Below are positions 24,900 to 36,620 of a stretch of 64,000 nt of DNA, one piece after another. The notes below the pieces were generated by a model that worked only from the letters and a program-made list of their open reading frames with translations, was not told the DNA's origin and did no database searches. Source of the DNA: Welwitschia mirabilis. Taxonomy: Eukaryota; Gnetophyta; Gnetopsida; Welwitschiales. Position 1 is the first letter of the stretch. Each line of letters starts with the position of its first letter. The position numbers and the translations under genes were made by a program. The stretch is taken from positions 213,148,531 to 213,212,530 of the forward strand of contig JBOZIK010000001.1 of the NCBI GenBank assembly GCA_051453625.1, given 5' to 3'.

Positions 24900-26060
24900 A
24901 TTAGTCTTTATCCACATGTCATTTTTATCATGTAAATCAAGAAGAACTATGGCGTTAATGTTTAGGACACATAAATTATAATCATATTAAAATAATTATC
25001 AGAAAGAAAGTTGTAAAAGGAATTCATAAGATTAACATTAAAAAATATAAGCTTTGTGATGCATGTTAAAAAGAAAAACAAGTTAGTACTTCTTACAAAA
25101 GCAAAAATCTAGTTTCTATAATGGTGCCTCTTGAGCTTATTCACCTGGACTTGGTGGGTCTAGCCTAAATAAAAAGTCTAAAAGAAAAATATTATTTCTT
25201 AACTATGATTTATGACTATTTCAGATTTACTTGAGTTGAATTTCTTAGAAAGAAAGATGAAATGTATAAACATTGTGTTGGAAATTGTAATAAAAATTTA
25301 AATAAGAAAGATTACACCATCAAGAAAATTAGAAGTAACCAGGGATAAGAATTTGAAAACCATATGTTTAAAAATTATTATGTAGACAATGGTATAGAAT
25401 ATTAATTCTTATCTTCAAAGACTTCTTAAGAAAATGAAATTATTAAGAGTAAGAACCAAGTCATACAAAAAATGGCTAGAACAATGTTAAATGATAAGGA
25501 GGTCATCAAACTTTTTGGGCTGAAGTAGTTAGGACCACTTGCTACATTATAAATAAAGTATACCTTAGACAAAAAATATCAGAGGAGGATAACCTGTTCT
25601 ATATAGTGTATTGTTATTGATTGGTCTCACTGGCATGCACTACTTATTGCTGGTTGGTACATGGTCATGCATATATATATTGTCGATAATTTCTTAGAGC
25701 ACTCATCATGTATGAATATTTGAAATCTACTCATGTCAGGTGTCTACTACTTAATTATCTAGTCCATTACCTAGATTAAACTTCCTATGAGCTTTGGAAA
25801 GGAAGAAAACTAGATGTTTCATATTTTAAAGTCTTTGGAGTAACTACTTTATTTGAAATATAAGGACACTTGAGTAAATTTGAATTAAAGGATGATGAAG
25901 CAATCATTTTAGGGTATTCAACTAGAAGTAGAACCTTTTAAGTGTTCAACAAAAGAAGTCTAAAAGTAGAAGAATATGTAAGTGTAAAAATAGATGATTT
26001 TAACATAATACTCCTTCCTTCAAATGGTGAAGAAAACTTAACTCCAAGCACTTCCACAAT
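24900..26060 (+). pseudogene. integrase remnant of A, with extra DNA inside
   Basis: A GAG-pre-integrase block with the LGH...NYDQLK-like zinc region (near 24960) and a CDAC pair (near 25057) are followed by the core, now in several frames. The C-terminal part resumes at about 25781 with YELWKGRK and continues through KVFG, ILGYST and FNKRSLKVEEYVSVKID. Between the VYLR block (near 25560) and YELWKGRK there are about 190 bases more than in D. Confidence 0.75.
25575..25778. repeat. extra DNA inside integrase of A
   Basis: D has only about 21 bases between the matching integrase blocks, whereas A has about 210. The extra part contains an ATGCATATATATAT tract and is slightly richer in G+C than its surroundings. 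No terminal inverted repeats or target duplication were found. It may be a small transposon, captured DNA or a misassembled read. Confidence 0.5.
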
Positions 26061-26159
26061 AAAATAAGTATCAACCAAAAAAGAAGATAAGAGAACTAAA
26101 GAAGTTACTTTTAAAAATTTTGAAGAGCTAAAATATCACCCTTTTGGATTAATCATTGG

Positions 26160-26980
26160 AGATGTTAGCCCAAAGATTTGAATAAGTTATCTAAAAAAAT
26201 GTCTATACACATGTTTTTTATTTCTCTCAAATTCAACCTAAAAATTTTAAAGAGATAAAATCTCATAAAGAATGAATGATGGCCATGCAAGATTAGTTCA
26301 ATAATTCAAAGGGAATGTTATGTGGAAACTTGATGAAAGACCAAAAGATTGAAATGTTATTGTAATGAAATTTATTTTCAAGAATAAATGTTATGAACAA
26401 AATAATGTAATTAAGAACAAGGCAAGATTGGTGGCATAAGGTTACAATAAGATTGAAGGAATTGATGTAGGTAATAATTTTGCTTCTATAGCTAGTCTAA
26501 ATAGTATTAGAATTTTTTAATCTTATGCAGCTTTTAAAAACATTAAAGTCTATAAAATGGATGTGAAAAGTTCCTTTTTAAAAGGAACTCTTAATGAAGA
26601 AGTTTATATGAAACAACCTTAAGGATTTCTAGATTCACATAAACCAAACCATGGGTATAGATAAAAAGGCCTTATATGGATTAAAACAAGCTCCAAAAGC
26701 TTGGTATGAAAAAAAAGTTACATTTCTCAATGAAAATGGTTATATTCATGGAACTCTGAATAAAAAATTGTTTGTTAAAAAAATAATTTTATTATCATTC
26801 AAATTTATGTAGATGACATAATTTTTGGTGTATCAAGTGAAGTTCTCTAAAAAAAATTGCTATAATTATGACAACACATTTTGAGATGAGTATTCTTGAT
26901 GAAGCTAGTATGTTTTTTAGCCTCTAAATCAAATAAATAAAACATGAAATTTTCATATCTAAATCTAAATATGTAAGGAA
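26160..26980 (+). pseudogene. reverse transcriptase remnant of A
   Basis: Blocks recognisable across frames include KIYKMDVKSSFLKGTL-like sequence (near 26550), EEVYMKQP, a KALYGLKQAPKAWYE-like block (near 26670-26710) and the catalytic YVDDIIF (near 26808-26828). Single-base shifts separate them. The YVDD residues themselves appear intact. The order and motifs match copia RT. Confidence 0.8.
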
Positions 26981-26981
26981 T

Positions 26982-27760
26982 TTGATCAAACGATTTAGGC
27001 TAAAGAATGTAAAATCAGTTTACACCTATATGTTTACTCCTTATAAGGTTATCCTTGATGAATATAAAAAATATATAGACCAAAAATGTTATAGAAGCAT
27101 GATAGAAAGTCTATTTTATCTAACCCCAAGTAGACCTAATATAATATTCAGTGTTGTCATGTGTACTAGATATTAGACCCAACTAAAAGAGTCACACCTT
27201 CAAGCTTAAAAGAATAATAAGAGACATAAAAGACACAAGTAACTATGGATTATGGTATTGTATAGAAACATTTTTTGAACTTACAGGCCTTAGTGATTAG
27301 ATTAGGCTAGGTGTAAAGATGATAGAAAAAGCACAGATGGTACTTGCTTTTTTTTAGGATCATGTTAAGTAGAATGGAAAACTAAAAAGTAAAAATATAT
27401 CTCCATTTCAATAAGAGATGCAAAGTATATATTAGTATAAAGTTGTTGTACCTATCTTCTTTAGATGAAGGAAATGCTAAAAGAATTTAGAGTAGATTTT
27501 TAATAGTTTCCAATATTTTGTGATAATATAAGTGTAATTAATATATCAAAGAAACTTGTTCAATCTTTTAAAACTAGAAACATTAAATTAAGACATAATT
27601 TTATTATAGATTAAGTGGTAAAAGGCAACATTTCAATGATTTTTGCTAGTATTGATAGATGACTTGATGATATTTTAACTAAACCCTTAAACTTTAACAA
27701 CTTTGTAAAACTTCATAAAGAACTAGGATTTGTCTCTCTATCCTACAACTGAAGGTTGGA
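26982..27760 (+). pseudogene. RNase H and pol end of A
   Basis: The open stretch 26982-27176 has MIESLFYLTPSRPNIIFSV, matching the MIGSLLYLT-SRPDI block between RT and RNase H. Further on, blocks corresponding to GFSDSDWAG, the AEAEY region and LDDILTKPL (near 27668) appear in shifted frames, ending with ELGFVSLSYN before a stop. Confidence 0.75.
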
Positions 27761-28299
27761 AAGTTAAGTAGATCTTACATTTGATTGATTAGATATAATC
27801 AGTTAATTGCATTTTAATCTAGTCATCCAGATTTTCTAGATTAAGCCTAAATCTAATTAGATTAACTAGTCTAAAATCCAATCAACCAGACCTATGAGTG
27901 TTGTAACCTAAGTCTCATCAAGTTGACTAGATCATAACTTGATCGATTGGATCTATAGAATTATAGTGCAAAAGCTAAGATGGTGAACCTAATATTTTCT
28001 TTAATTTCACTTAATTGCCCTCCTTCATAAAATCTTGTGGAGTCCTAACCCTTTTCATTCACATTTGTCCATATATCTCCTTCAGATCTAGTTGTCTCTC
28101 TTAAGTTTTCTTGTCTTCAAGAAATACCACATGCTTTTAATGCTAGAGGGTCCCTTAATAAGGCATTAGAAATATCTAGCAAGTAAAGATCTAGGATATT
28201 TTTACTCTAGAATGTTTAATGAAGCCTTAGAAAGGTTCTCAAAAAAGTTTGAGATGAAGCCTATCTACTAGGAAAGGCCTGTTGCTTCTAAAAACTAAA
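27761..28299. other. spacer between pol and the post-pol frame of A
   Basis: The spacer contains several short TTGACTAG/TTGATTGG-like motifs resembling the LTR repeats. No coding region was recognised. Confidence 0.4.
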
Positions 28300-29153
28300 G
28301 GAACTTAAAGATGTCGTAAAGATTTTGAATGAGCTTGATCTATTCTATTTTCTTAATATCTTAGGAATAGTCTAATGTCTCTTTTAATACTTACTCTTCA
28401 CCCTATAACCCTTGTTTTGGGAAGAAAGATCATGGTTACTATACATTTCATTGCCTTTCTCACAAATCTCCCTAGAGGAGATTATAAGGAGTGTTAGCCC
28501 CTATGTGATTCCATGGAGAATAAGATAGAGGTTACTAGGAGCTCTATGGTAAGGTTCATTAGTATAAAGCCACCATCTCTACCTCCTACCTTACCCCAAA
28601 GTATTAGTTTTTGAATTTAGTTTTTACTTATAATTTATTACCTTTAGTAAGTGATTGTGATAAGACCTCTAACTATAGAGCTTATTTGTTGTATTTGGTG
28701 AGTACTGGGCATACTCTTGATACTCCTATCATTATGCTAAAAAATATGGTTTCTTAATTGGAGTATTACAAGAATAGGACTTTTCTTTATTCTTTTTTGA
28801 TTGCTAATATTTGTTGCCATTTTAGAATTTAGTTGCATCAAAGTTAGAAACTTCAATCCTAATCTTAGCTATTGGGCATGTAACTGTGTCCCACATGCAT
28901 ATTTTTACTAGATCAAAACAAAATCTTTTAAGTTCCCTTCTTTTAAATAAGCCTCTCTGAAGAGATTCTTTCATACCTAAAGAGGTTGGATTCTTATATA
29001 ATGCACATGAAAGAAGCTCTAATCAGAGTAGGGTACGAGGTAGCTAATACTTTTGAGGAATCTGATAGCTCTACACAAAAGGTAGTCAAAGAAGAAGAGG
29101 AAGAAGAAGACCCAGATTCTAAGGAAAAATCTAAGAACGAAGATGAAGAATAA
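28300..29153 (+). pseudogene. post-pol reading frame of A (Sirevirus env-like/ORF3 position)
   Basis: The frame starting near 28620 reads VFTYNLLPLVSDCDKTSNYRAY-type sequence and LYLVSTGHTLDTPIIMLKN, resembling the 'putative plant transposon protein' domain found after pol in Sireviruses. After several stops, a clean 60-codon stretch (about 28971-29153) reads SYLKRLDSYIMHMKEALIRV and ends in an acidic tail rich in Glu and Asp. The function of this protein in Sireviruses is not settled; it has been called env-like. No signal peptide or clear membrane segment is visible. D lacks this region. Confidence 0.65.
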
Positions 29154-29230
29154 TTTGATTAATCTTTTATCTTCTTTGTTATTTTTTAGTTATGCTAGTT
29201 TATTATCTATTTTTTCTTATTTGTCATTGA

Positions 29231-29247
29231 TGTCAAAAGGGGAAGGT
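29231..29247 (+). promoter_or_regulatory. upstream polypurine strip of A
   Basis: GTCAAAAGGGGAAGG, preceded by TCATTGAT, matches the Sirevirus polypurine tract but lies about 450 bp before the 3' LTR. Sireviruses are known to carry multiple polypurine tracts. A weaker one (TATCAAACAAGGATATT) adjoins the LTR at 29684-29700. Confidence 0.55.
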
Positions 29248-29699
29248 ATAGTTAGTTGTATTTTCAACATTTATCATTTGGTATTAGTACTTCTTATTAG
29301 TAATTCTTAGTTTTTATTAGATGTAATTACTTTAAGTGAGCATCTTTCTTTGTACTACTTAATATTAAGTAATATAAATGCATTTGGTAGTATTTTTATT
29401 CTCTATTTAATACATATTTTATATTACATGAATCATGATTTTTGTTACATCTATTAATAAATATTAAACACCTCTTAAACTATGATTTTATCGCATATAT
29501 TAATGGATTTTACATGTTTCATAAACTATACTATAAATTATTATATTCATTTCTCATATTAGAAAACCTTTATGAATGCTTAATTTGATATATATGATTA
29601 ATAATGTTTTTCAAATTTAATGGACATAATTTGAGGGAATTTTTTTTAGTTAATATTTTTAACTAAGTATATATTTTCATCATTATCAAACAAGGATAT

Positions 29700-30988
29700 T
29701 ATTGAGTTATAATTTGCCAAAGTTAATGTCAAACTAACATTTTTTGTTTAGCAAAATGTACTACGTTCTTTATAGAAAATATTAATTCTTGTAGGTTAAA
29801 AGCTAAAACATTTTATTAAAAACCTTAGTTAAACCTAATAAGTTTCATATCCTCAGAAGAGTCGAAAAGATTTCTAAAGAGTTCATTAAACCTATATCAT
29901 AAAGTTTCAAAGATAGATTACTAAGGGATAGACTAAATTCCTAAGAGGTTGACTAGGTCTGAGTAATAAATTTATCACATCTGAACATCAAGGAGTTAAT
30001 CAGATTTTAAAGGAATTAATAAGAACTAAAGTAAAATGTTTTTATCCTTTGTTGTTATAAAATCTATCAGACTTTAGAGGGGTCAACTAGACCTAGGCCA
30101 TAAATATTATTTTGCATTTATATGGACATGAAATTAACTAGATCAAAATGTAGTTGACTAGATATATGATCAACCAGATCCTTGAGGGATCAACTAGACA
30201 TGGAAATGTAAGAAACTTAGGTTGGTCAATAAAAGATGAGATCAATTGATTTTAATGATCATATTTAATGGGGTTGAGTGGAGATTTTGAGGAGTTAACT
30301 AGCTATGATAGAAATAAGATTTTTTTTAATTCATTTAACCTCATGTTTTTATCTATTAGATAATCTATTGCACTTGTAAAATCCTAAAGTATTTCTCCTA
30401 TATATTTATCAATTATTAAAATTATTACACGAACTTTTGAATATCTTTTTGGTGAGCTTATGGACTAATAATGGCTATATCCTCTATCAAATATGAATAA
30501 ATATCTTTTGTTATCATTTGTACCTGATTAATTACTTAGCACAATACATTTATGGATTATACTATCATCTCAAGCAATGTAGTAATATCATTTTTGAGCT
30601 CTAGATCTAATAAAACCTATGCATTATAGCATGCTATTATCACTAAATAGCATTTAATCTAAAGGTTGAGACTAAACATTAGTAAAACCTTATTGTAAAA
30701 GGTTATAGATGAACCAAGAATATTTAGAAAGTGATTAATAAAGATCTAGATTAAGTTTGAGTAGAAGATGATTATTAAGAGTGAAGTAGGAGGTTTCTCA
30801 AGCCACTATAAATCATGTGTTAATCTTCATTGGTATTTTGTGCTTTCAATTATTTACTTTTAGATTATTTTTAGTTTTTCATTTACACAAATATTTTAGT
30901 ATTCATTACCTATAAAGAATTCTTATGAATTCATTTATTTATTTTTAAATCCTATTCATCCACTTGCTCTAGGGTTCTAAATCCTTCA
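29700..30988 (+). repeat. 3' LTR of A
   Basis: This 1289-bp copy matches the 5' LTR through its length and ends CCTTCA. Both copies differ at many positions, which indicates an old insertion. Confidence 0.85.
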
Positions 30989-30993
30989 GTAAT
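30989..30993 (+). other. target-site duplication of A, right copy
   Basis: GTAAT, identical to 21343-21347. Confidence 0.85.
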
Positions 30994-31016
30994 GTTATTT
31001 TTTGCATGTAAACACA
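30994..31016 (-). repeat. end of right LTR of B beyond insertion A
   Basis: The sequence continues the left LTR of B from after GTAAT and ends TGTAAACACA, as at 15394-15403. Confidence 0.75.
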
Positions 31017-31845
31017 TACAATAAAAAATCTACCTAATTTGTGCTAAATATGAAGTTGTGATGAAGTTTTCATATTCGTTGAGAAATCTATCTATTTGAT
31101 CTAAAAACATCTTCAAATATGATGCCAAATATAGCCAACTTGATCTCACAACAATAATGAGTAACTAATGAAGAAGAGAAATAAATAAAGTCAAAGTCAT
31201 GTTTTACCTTCATTTTGAGAATTATAGTAAGCAGGTAAATGATTGTTTGTAGGTCTTGTAAAAAATCATTTTTTCATTATAGAAGTTAGAAAATATTATC
31301 AAAATAAATATAATTTTATTTTTAATTGATTTTAATATAAGTGAGAATTTTATTACTTCTAGAAACATACAAAACTTTAGAGATACAATAATAAAAACAT
31401 AAAGTTCCAAGGATAAGCTACTTAAAGGAAACATAACCATACAATATGAGTATTAGATGTAAGAATTAGTAATTTAATGTTTAACATTAATTTTTATATT
31501 TTTGATATTAATAAATATAATGCAATTTTACAAATTTATTTTATAAAAATGCTTGATATCAGGCATTTCTTCAAAATTAACTCCCTTGTTATCCCTATTC
31601 CATCAAAGGATTGTATGTTTAAAAGGAAAGAAAGGAGAAATAATTAAAGAAAATAAAATTATTTTATGCTTTAGAGATAACAAAATAAGAAATTAGACTA
31701 ACAAAATATTTGTAAGAAGTTTGAAAGTTTTTGAAGATAAATATAATGTACCACTAAAAAAATGACAGAATATGTTATTAAATTAGTTCTGAGAGTTAAC
31801 TAGTATTTTGTGGTTTTTTATGAGTTGTGATTTATAGAATTCGTA
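31017..31845. other. unassigned stretch before RT remnant G
   Basis: No domain was recognised. Its position just upstream of a plus-strand RT would fit decayed gag-protease sequence of G. A 72-codon minus-strand frame (31222-31440) is hydrophobic but has no recognisable feature. Confidence 0.35.
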
Positions 31846-32241
31846 AAATTAAAGCTAAAGATTAAAAAGCTAGTAAATAAAGGCAAAAATAGATGAAGCA
31901 TACCATCCTAGGAAAATTCCATTTTATTTCTGAATGAAAAAAATGGATCTCTCAAACTATGCATGAATTATCATCAATTAAATAAAGTAATGATTAAAAA
32001 TAAATATTTTTTCCTATAATTGATCTCTTTTAGATCAACTTCAAGAAATTAGATACTTTACAAATATTTTTTAAAGTTGGAAGATCATTATATCTAAATT
32101 AAATAAGAATATATCCATAAAATATCCTTCAAAATGAAATATGAAGATTATGAGTTCATGAATATGCTATTTAGACTTCCTAATGGATCTAAAATATTTA
32201 TGACTTCATGAATAATATTTTCCATTCTTACTTAGATAATT
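31846..32241 (+). pseudogene. gypsy reverse transcriptase G, 5' part
   Basis: One frame reads LKLKIKKLVNKG, then ENSILFLNEKNGSLKLCMNY and HQLNKVMIKNKY: the start of a chromovirus-type RT with its P-W-G-A-P, K-K-D-G-S and D-Y-R-x-L-N blocks decayed. After one-base shifts, LLDQLQEIRYFTNIF and YEDYEFMNMLFRLPNGSKIF follow. The frame reaches NIFHSYLDN and is cut at 32241 by the LTR of E. The catalytic box is missing here and appears at 46651 on the far side of the nest. Confidence 0.85.
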
Positions 32242-32790
32242 TGTTGATAAATCTAGTCTTGATAATTCCACTTGTCAAATATTATATATCATTATGTAGA
32301 GAAATCATCATAAATAATATCAAATCATGATAAGAAGAAGTAATTATTAAATCTTCAAAGATGATATCTCATAACTAGGCTCAAAGTTAAAATAATTTTT
32401 TGAAGAAGTATAAAAAATTGAAGATGTCCTTGGTGAAGATGTCTATAGATCAAAGACATCTTAAATGTACTAGCTTTTAGATCACAAATTAAAGAAAATT
32501 ATCTTATGAAAGATGATTATGCTAAAAGTTAAAGCTAACATATATGAAGACATCTACATGATTGAAGATGTGTATACTATACTAAAATAGGTAACAAAGG
32601 TATTTTGGATTTTTAATAATACTTTATGTTTCAGATAAACTATCAAATTTTACATTATGGATTGATGATCATAAAGGCCTAAGGATTGAACAAACTAATT
32701 TTCATCAAAGCCTGGGTGAGTTTACCAAAGACATCTATAATGTGAATATATTTGTAGATGTCTTAACTTACTATTGTAAAAATTAAAACA
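32242..32790 (+). repeat. left LTR of E, matching part
   Basis: About 540 bp match the start of the LTR at 45041. Beyond about 32790 the two sides no longer match by eye, so this LTR is truncated or rearranged. It carries repeated AGACATCT/AGATGTCT half-palindromes. Confidence 0.7.
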
Positions 32791-32933
32791 CAATAAAAGA
32801 TAGGATTTCAACCCTTTTTATTTGATAAAGAGGCCACTAAATGTCATTTTCAAGTCTCCACTTAATAGGTATCTCTCTCAAAAAGTTATTATATTTCATT
32901 TTCTTTGATTTCACTATCAAGACATTTTGAAAT

Positions 32934-33160
32934 TTATAAGATATCTTAATAGTAAGAAAAAATAGGATTTCTATTGCATAGATGTACCTTTTTATTGTTT
33001 TTATATTTTAATTAATATTTGATCAGTTTTTTCATATATGTTGTGGATTCATAAGATATCTTAATATCAAGCAAGCATAGGATTTTTCATTGCATAGATG
33101 TACCTTTTTCATTATTTCTTATATTTTAATTAATGTTTGATTAGTTTTTTCATATATCTT
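32934..33160. repeat. tandem duplication, 115-bp period
   Basis: ATATCTTAAT at 32941 recurs at 33056, and the following GCATAGATGTACCTTTTT recurs with the same 115-bp offset. Two imperfect units are present. Confidence 0.75.
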
Positions 33161-33864
33161 ATAAAGATGCTTAAAATAAAGTTAATTGGTATTTCTAGAG
33201 GCATAGAACAAGCTTTAGAGTAGCAAAGATCATAGTATGAGCCTTAATTTTACCATGAGGCAATAACAAGAAAATATACAACTTGATCAAGTAAGTCTAT
33301 TATAGTAGAGAGAACTCTTAGTTTTTAAAGATAACATAAAGATTATATTATTGCTTACTTTACACAACTTAGTTAAAAAATAATAATTCAATTAAACTAG
33401 AGTATTCTAGATTCTATTATAAGACTATTCTATGCCAACATATATAAAAATAGATGATAACATAGGTACCTTTAAAATTTAGATTAGAGGTGCTTCTTTA
33501 CACATTATTCCTAGTTTATTTAATTCATTACTTAGCATAGATGATTTTGATGTTTCTTAGATTTATGTATATTCATTTAAGGAAATTTTTAGTTCTAGGG
33601 TTATCAATGTATGAAGAAGAAATATGAAAAGTGTTTTATTTGAGCATACTAGAATAAATTTTATAAAAAAAAAATTGAGTGCAAATATATGACTCCACAT
33701 GCCTCCATTCATATTTTAATTACATGATAACATGTATAATGTATATTGTTTAGTATGTTTCGATATTACATAATATATGATTGACATAAAATTTTAATAT
33801 TATACTTTGAGTTTATTTTTGATACATTATTAGTAACATATCCTACTTTCTTAGTTGTTCATAT
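33161..33864. other. interior of E before C, no gene seen
   Basis: Near 33190-33210 the sequence TTGGTATTTCTAGAGGC could be a broken Met-tRNA-type primer site. No gag was recognised. Confidence 0.35.
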
Positions 33865-35446
33865 TATTGGATTATGTTTTACCAATTGATGTTAAACTAG
33901 TGTTCTCTTAAACTAGTGTTCTCTGTATACCAAATTTTGTGTATCTTATGTAAAAGATATTACAAAAAATGGACAACTTCTAAGCACTGAAAACCTATTA
34001 GTTCATTTACTCTCAAGATGGCGTCGACTGGATTTTCAAGGGATTGACTGCACCTAAAGTAGATAGAAAATGAACTATATCTAGAGGGGTTGATTGGATT
34101 CTGATGGGGTTAATAGGACCTATAATCTCAAGAACCAGTCTTTTTGAATCAAATGGAAATGGGTTGACTAGACCTATATGGGGTGAACTAGATTTTAGGA
34201 CCTGACAAACAATATCCCTGGACTAAATAACAAGGGATCGACTGGACCTATGATGGGGTTGATTGAACCTAAGCACTATACATCTAGTACATCTAAGCTA
34301 ATCATCATGGGGTCAACCAAACCTATGATGGGATTGACTAGACTAGGGTTGACTAGATCCAAATGGGATCAACTGGATAGGAAGTCATAAGAAATTAGGG
34401 TAATTAAATTTTTCTCATGGGTGACCTGTGTAACTCATGGCATCACATGAGGTTGACTAGATTTTTGTGGGGTCAACCAGATGGAGTGAAAATGAAATTT
34501 TTCTAAATGTTATGTATGTACTATTTAGCCATAAAATAGCTATTTTCTAGCCATTTATAGCCGTTGAAGGTGAAATTAAAATGTAATAAGCCCTAAAAGC
34601 CTTCCATTATAAATAGCTAAGTCATAGATGACAATAAGTTTTTGGAACTACTCTCATTTGATCAAATCTATTGGATCTGAAGGATCAAGCATTGAATTTG
34701 AATGATCATCATAGTTGTATCTTATAATGATTGTATTTGATTGAAAGAGATCTACTATTGGCATACATTATACATTTCAAGGTCATATCTAGTGCTTAGT
34801 TGGTTGTACTTCTATAGGAGGAGAGCTCCATCAAGTGTATTAATTCCAAAATGAGTGATACTTATGCTTTTAAGACATTATTACATCACTACCTCATGTT
34901 TTAAAGGTTGCGATTAACCTTAAAAAGTCTATTTTAAAGGTTAAGACTAAGCATTAAAAAGTTTTTTTTGAAGGTTAAAAACAAGCCTTAAAAATTTATT
35001 CTAAAGATTGAGACTAAGCCTTGAAAAGTCTATTCTAAAGATTAAGACTAAGCTTTGAAAAGTTTATTCTGAAGGTTAAGACTAAGCCTTGAAAATTCCA
35101 TTCTAAAAGTTGATAGTAAACTTGGAAAAGATCATTTGTAAAGGTTATAGTGAACCTAGAATATCTAGTAGAATAACGAATATCCAAGATCTATCTTAGG
35201 AATAAGCTAATGGTTGAGAGTGGAGTAGTGGGTTTCCCAAACCACTATAAATCCGACTTGTATCAAAGTAGTATTTTTTTGCTTTCAGTTTTTGACTCTT
35301 TACTTTTAGTATTTTGTCATATTGTTTTCTTTCTAAAATAGTTTATTTGTACATGCAAGTTACTTTATAGGTTTATTTCATTCAGAATATTTGTTAAATT
35401 TATAAGAATCTATTCACCCCCTCTTCTAGGGTTCTCAATCATATCA
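33865..35446 (+). repeat. 5' LTR of C
   Basis: A 1582-bp LTR aligned at its start with TGTTATATTATATTTTG of the D LTR and ending ATATCA before the primer site. It contains about a dozen variants of GGTTGACTAGACC, a 16-bp tandem pair (33893-33924) and an array of 34-bp repeats (about 34902-35150). Confidence 0.8.
34902..35150. repeat. 34-bp tandem repeats in LTR C
   Basis: About seven imperfect units of the form AAGGTTGAGACTAAGCCTTG plus AAAAGTCTATTCTA. LTR D has about five units (44337-44500), and each LTR of A has roughly one. Confidence 0.85.
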
Positions 35447-35448
35447 TT

Positions 35449-35460
35449 TGGTATCAAATC
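35449..35460 (+). promoter_or_regulatory. primer-binding site of C
   Basis: TGGTATCAAATC, a decayed Met-tRNA primer site (TGGTATCAGAGC), starts two bases after the LTR end. Confidence 0.7.
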
Positions 35461-35579
35461 AAGTTAATTCTTTTCTTAGATCTTAATCTATCTAGAATTT
35501 AAAACCTCATAATATTTATCCTCTTTGATGATTTTTCAATTATGCCCTCCTTTAATACTTGTGCATTTATCTATATATA

Positions 35580-36062
35580 TTAGATAGCATATGAATATAT
35601 TTTTCAAATAGATTGTAGCTAGTGGAAACATTCAAGGTCCAAGTAAAAATGATGAAAGAAATGATCAAAAACATGACAAATAAAAGAGATTCTCCTTTAT
35701 GGCATTTGTGCCTCTGTTGGAAGATATGCCCAACACATTAGATCATGATGACCATGATATGGATAATGATGAATAAGAAGAGTTGGAAGGCACCTGTTAA
35801 GAATGTGAAAAGTTGGCTAGAAGATAAATGATATGAACAAGGTTATAAAATTCCTCATCAAGGAAAAGGAGGAAATGGAATCAAGCCTCAAAAGATTCAA
35901 AACTGAAAACTTTGGTCTCACATTATAGGTAAAAGAAGTATCTTATTTTATTAATAAACTTTTAGATGAATCTACCAATTTGTAACAAATGCTTGAAGTT
36001 CAAAAACTTATTGGTAGCAAGTCAGCTATTGGCTTCATCTCTCAAAAACTTCAAAAATAGCA
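35580..36062 (+). pseudogene. gag remnant of C, core deleted
   Basis: The start of gag (an M-x-I-F-F-K stretch near 35600) runs directly into SFMAFVPLLEDMPNTLDHDD, which in Sireviruses lies beyond the zinc knuckle, then a CEKLARR coiled region. A has about 1.4 kb for gag, but only about 0.48 kb is here, so the capsid core and zinc knuckle are absent. D has the same junction. Confidence 0.65.
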
Positions 36063-36279
36063 AAGTCAGGTAACCAATGATGGTAAGTTTCTTTTAAAAA
36101 TTACTTTTTATTTATATGGAAGAATAGATAATTCAAAACTTATATGCAATGCTACAAAATTAATGTTGTTTTCAAATTCAGTTAGTACCTCTCCATTTAA
36201 GTTTATTCCTAAAGGAGGTATACCACGTAAATCTAAAAAGACTATGTTGGTAAAAGCTAATAATCTAAAAGTTTATTAA

Positions 36280-36620
36280 GGTTTCAAATAGCACAAGCTA
36301 GTATCTTGATAGTGGATGTTCAAGGCATATGACAGGACATAAATCTAGATTCAAAAAACTAACCCACTTTGATGGATGAGAAGTAACTTTCGAGGATAAT
36401 GGAAGAGCAAAAATAGAAGGAATTGAAAGCATTTGAGAAGGTAACCTTCTTAGAATTAATGAATTTTTATATGTAAGTGTTTTTAAGCATAATTTACTAA
36501 GTATTAATCAAATTTATGATAAACATTACAAGGTAGTTTTTGATAAATCAAAATGTGAAATTTTACATGAAAAATTAAACGATGTAATTCTTAGAGCTAG
36601 TAGAATAGATAATGTTTATA
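36280..36620 (+). pseudogene. aspartic protease remnant of C
   Basis: The active site is intact as LDSGCSRHMTG (D-S-G at 36308-36316), followed by GRAKIEGIESI and an FKHNLLSINQIYDKHYKVVF block. Two stops interrupt it. It is the best preserved of the three copia proteases in the window. Confidence 0.8.

Larger units (their letters stand above)
21348..30988 (+). mobile_element. Sirevirus-type copia element A, structurally complete
   Basis: The element has two LTRs (21348-22622 and 29700-30988), a Met-tRNA-type primer site, gag, protease, integrase, reverse transcriptase and RNase H in copia order, a post-pol reading frame, two polypurine-like strips and a perfect GTAAT target duplication. The post-pol frame and strips fit the Sirevirus (SIRE/Maximus) lineage. 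All frames are broken, gag contains an N gap with duplicated flanks, and integrase contains extra DNA. It inserted into the right LTR of B. Confidence 0.88.
13964..31016 (-). mobile_element. gypsy element B (Asp-type primer site), interrupted by A
   Basis: The left LTR (13964-15403) matches the right LTR, which starts at 19894 and, after the 9.6-kb insertion of A is removed, resumes at 30994 and ends at 31016. Net lengths are about 1440 and 1477 bp. The plus-strand edges read TATGTAAG/TGTGTAAG and TGTAAACACA. A primer site of the TGGCGCCGTTGCC type lies just left of the right LTR on the minus strand, so B points left. The 4.4-kb interior has no recognisable pol, so B may be non-autonomous or fully decayed. 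No matching 5-bp duplication flanks B. Confidence 0.75.

Noticed and set aside
28300-29153. A host gene between pol and the 3' LTR of A
   Set aside because: Position, similarity to Sirevirus post-pol proteins and the following polypurine strip all place it in the element.
34902-35150. CRISPR array
   Set aside because: The 34-bp units are contiguous and diverged, without unique spacers, and lie in a plant LTR.
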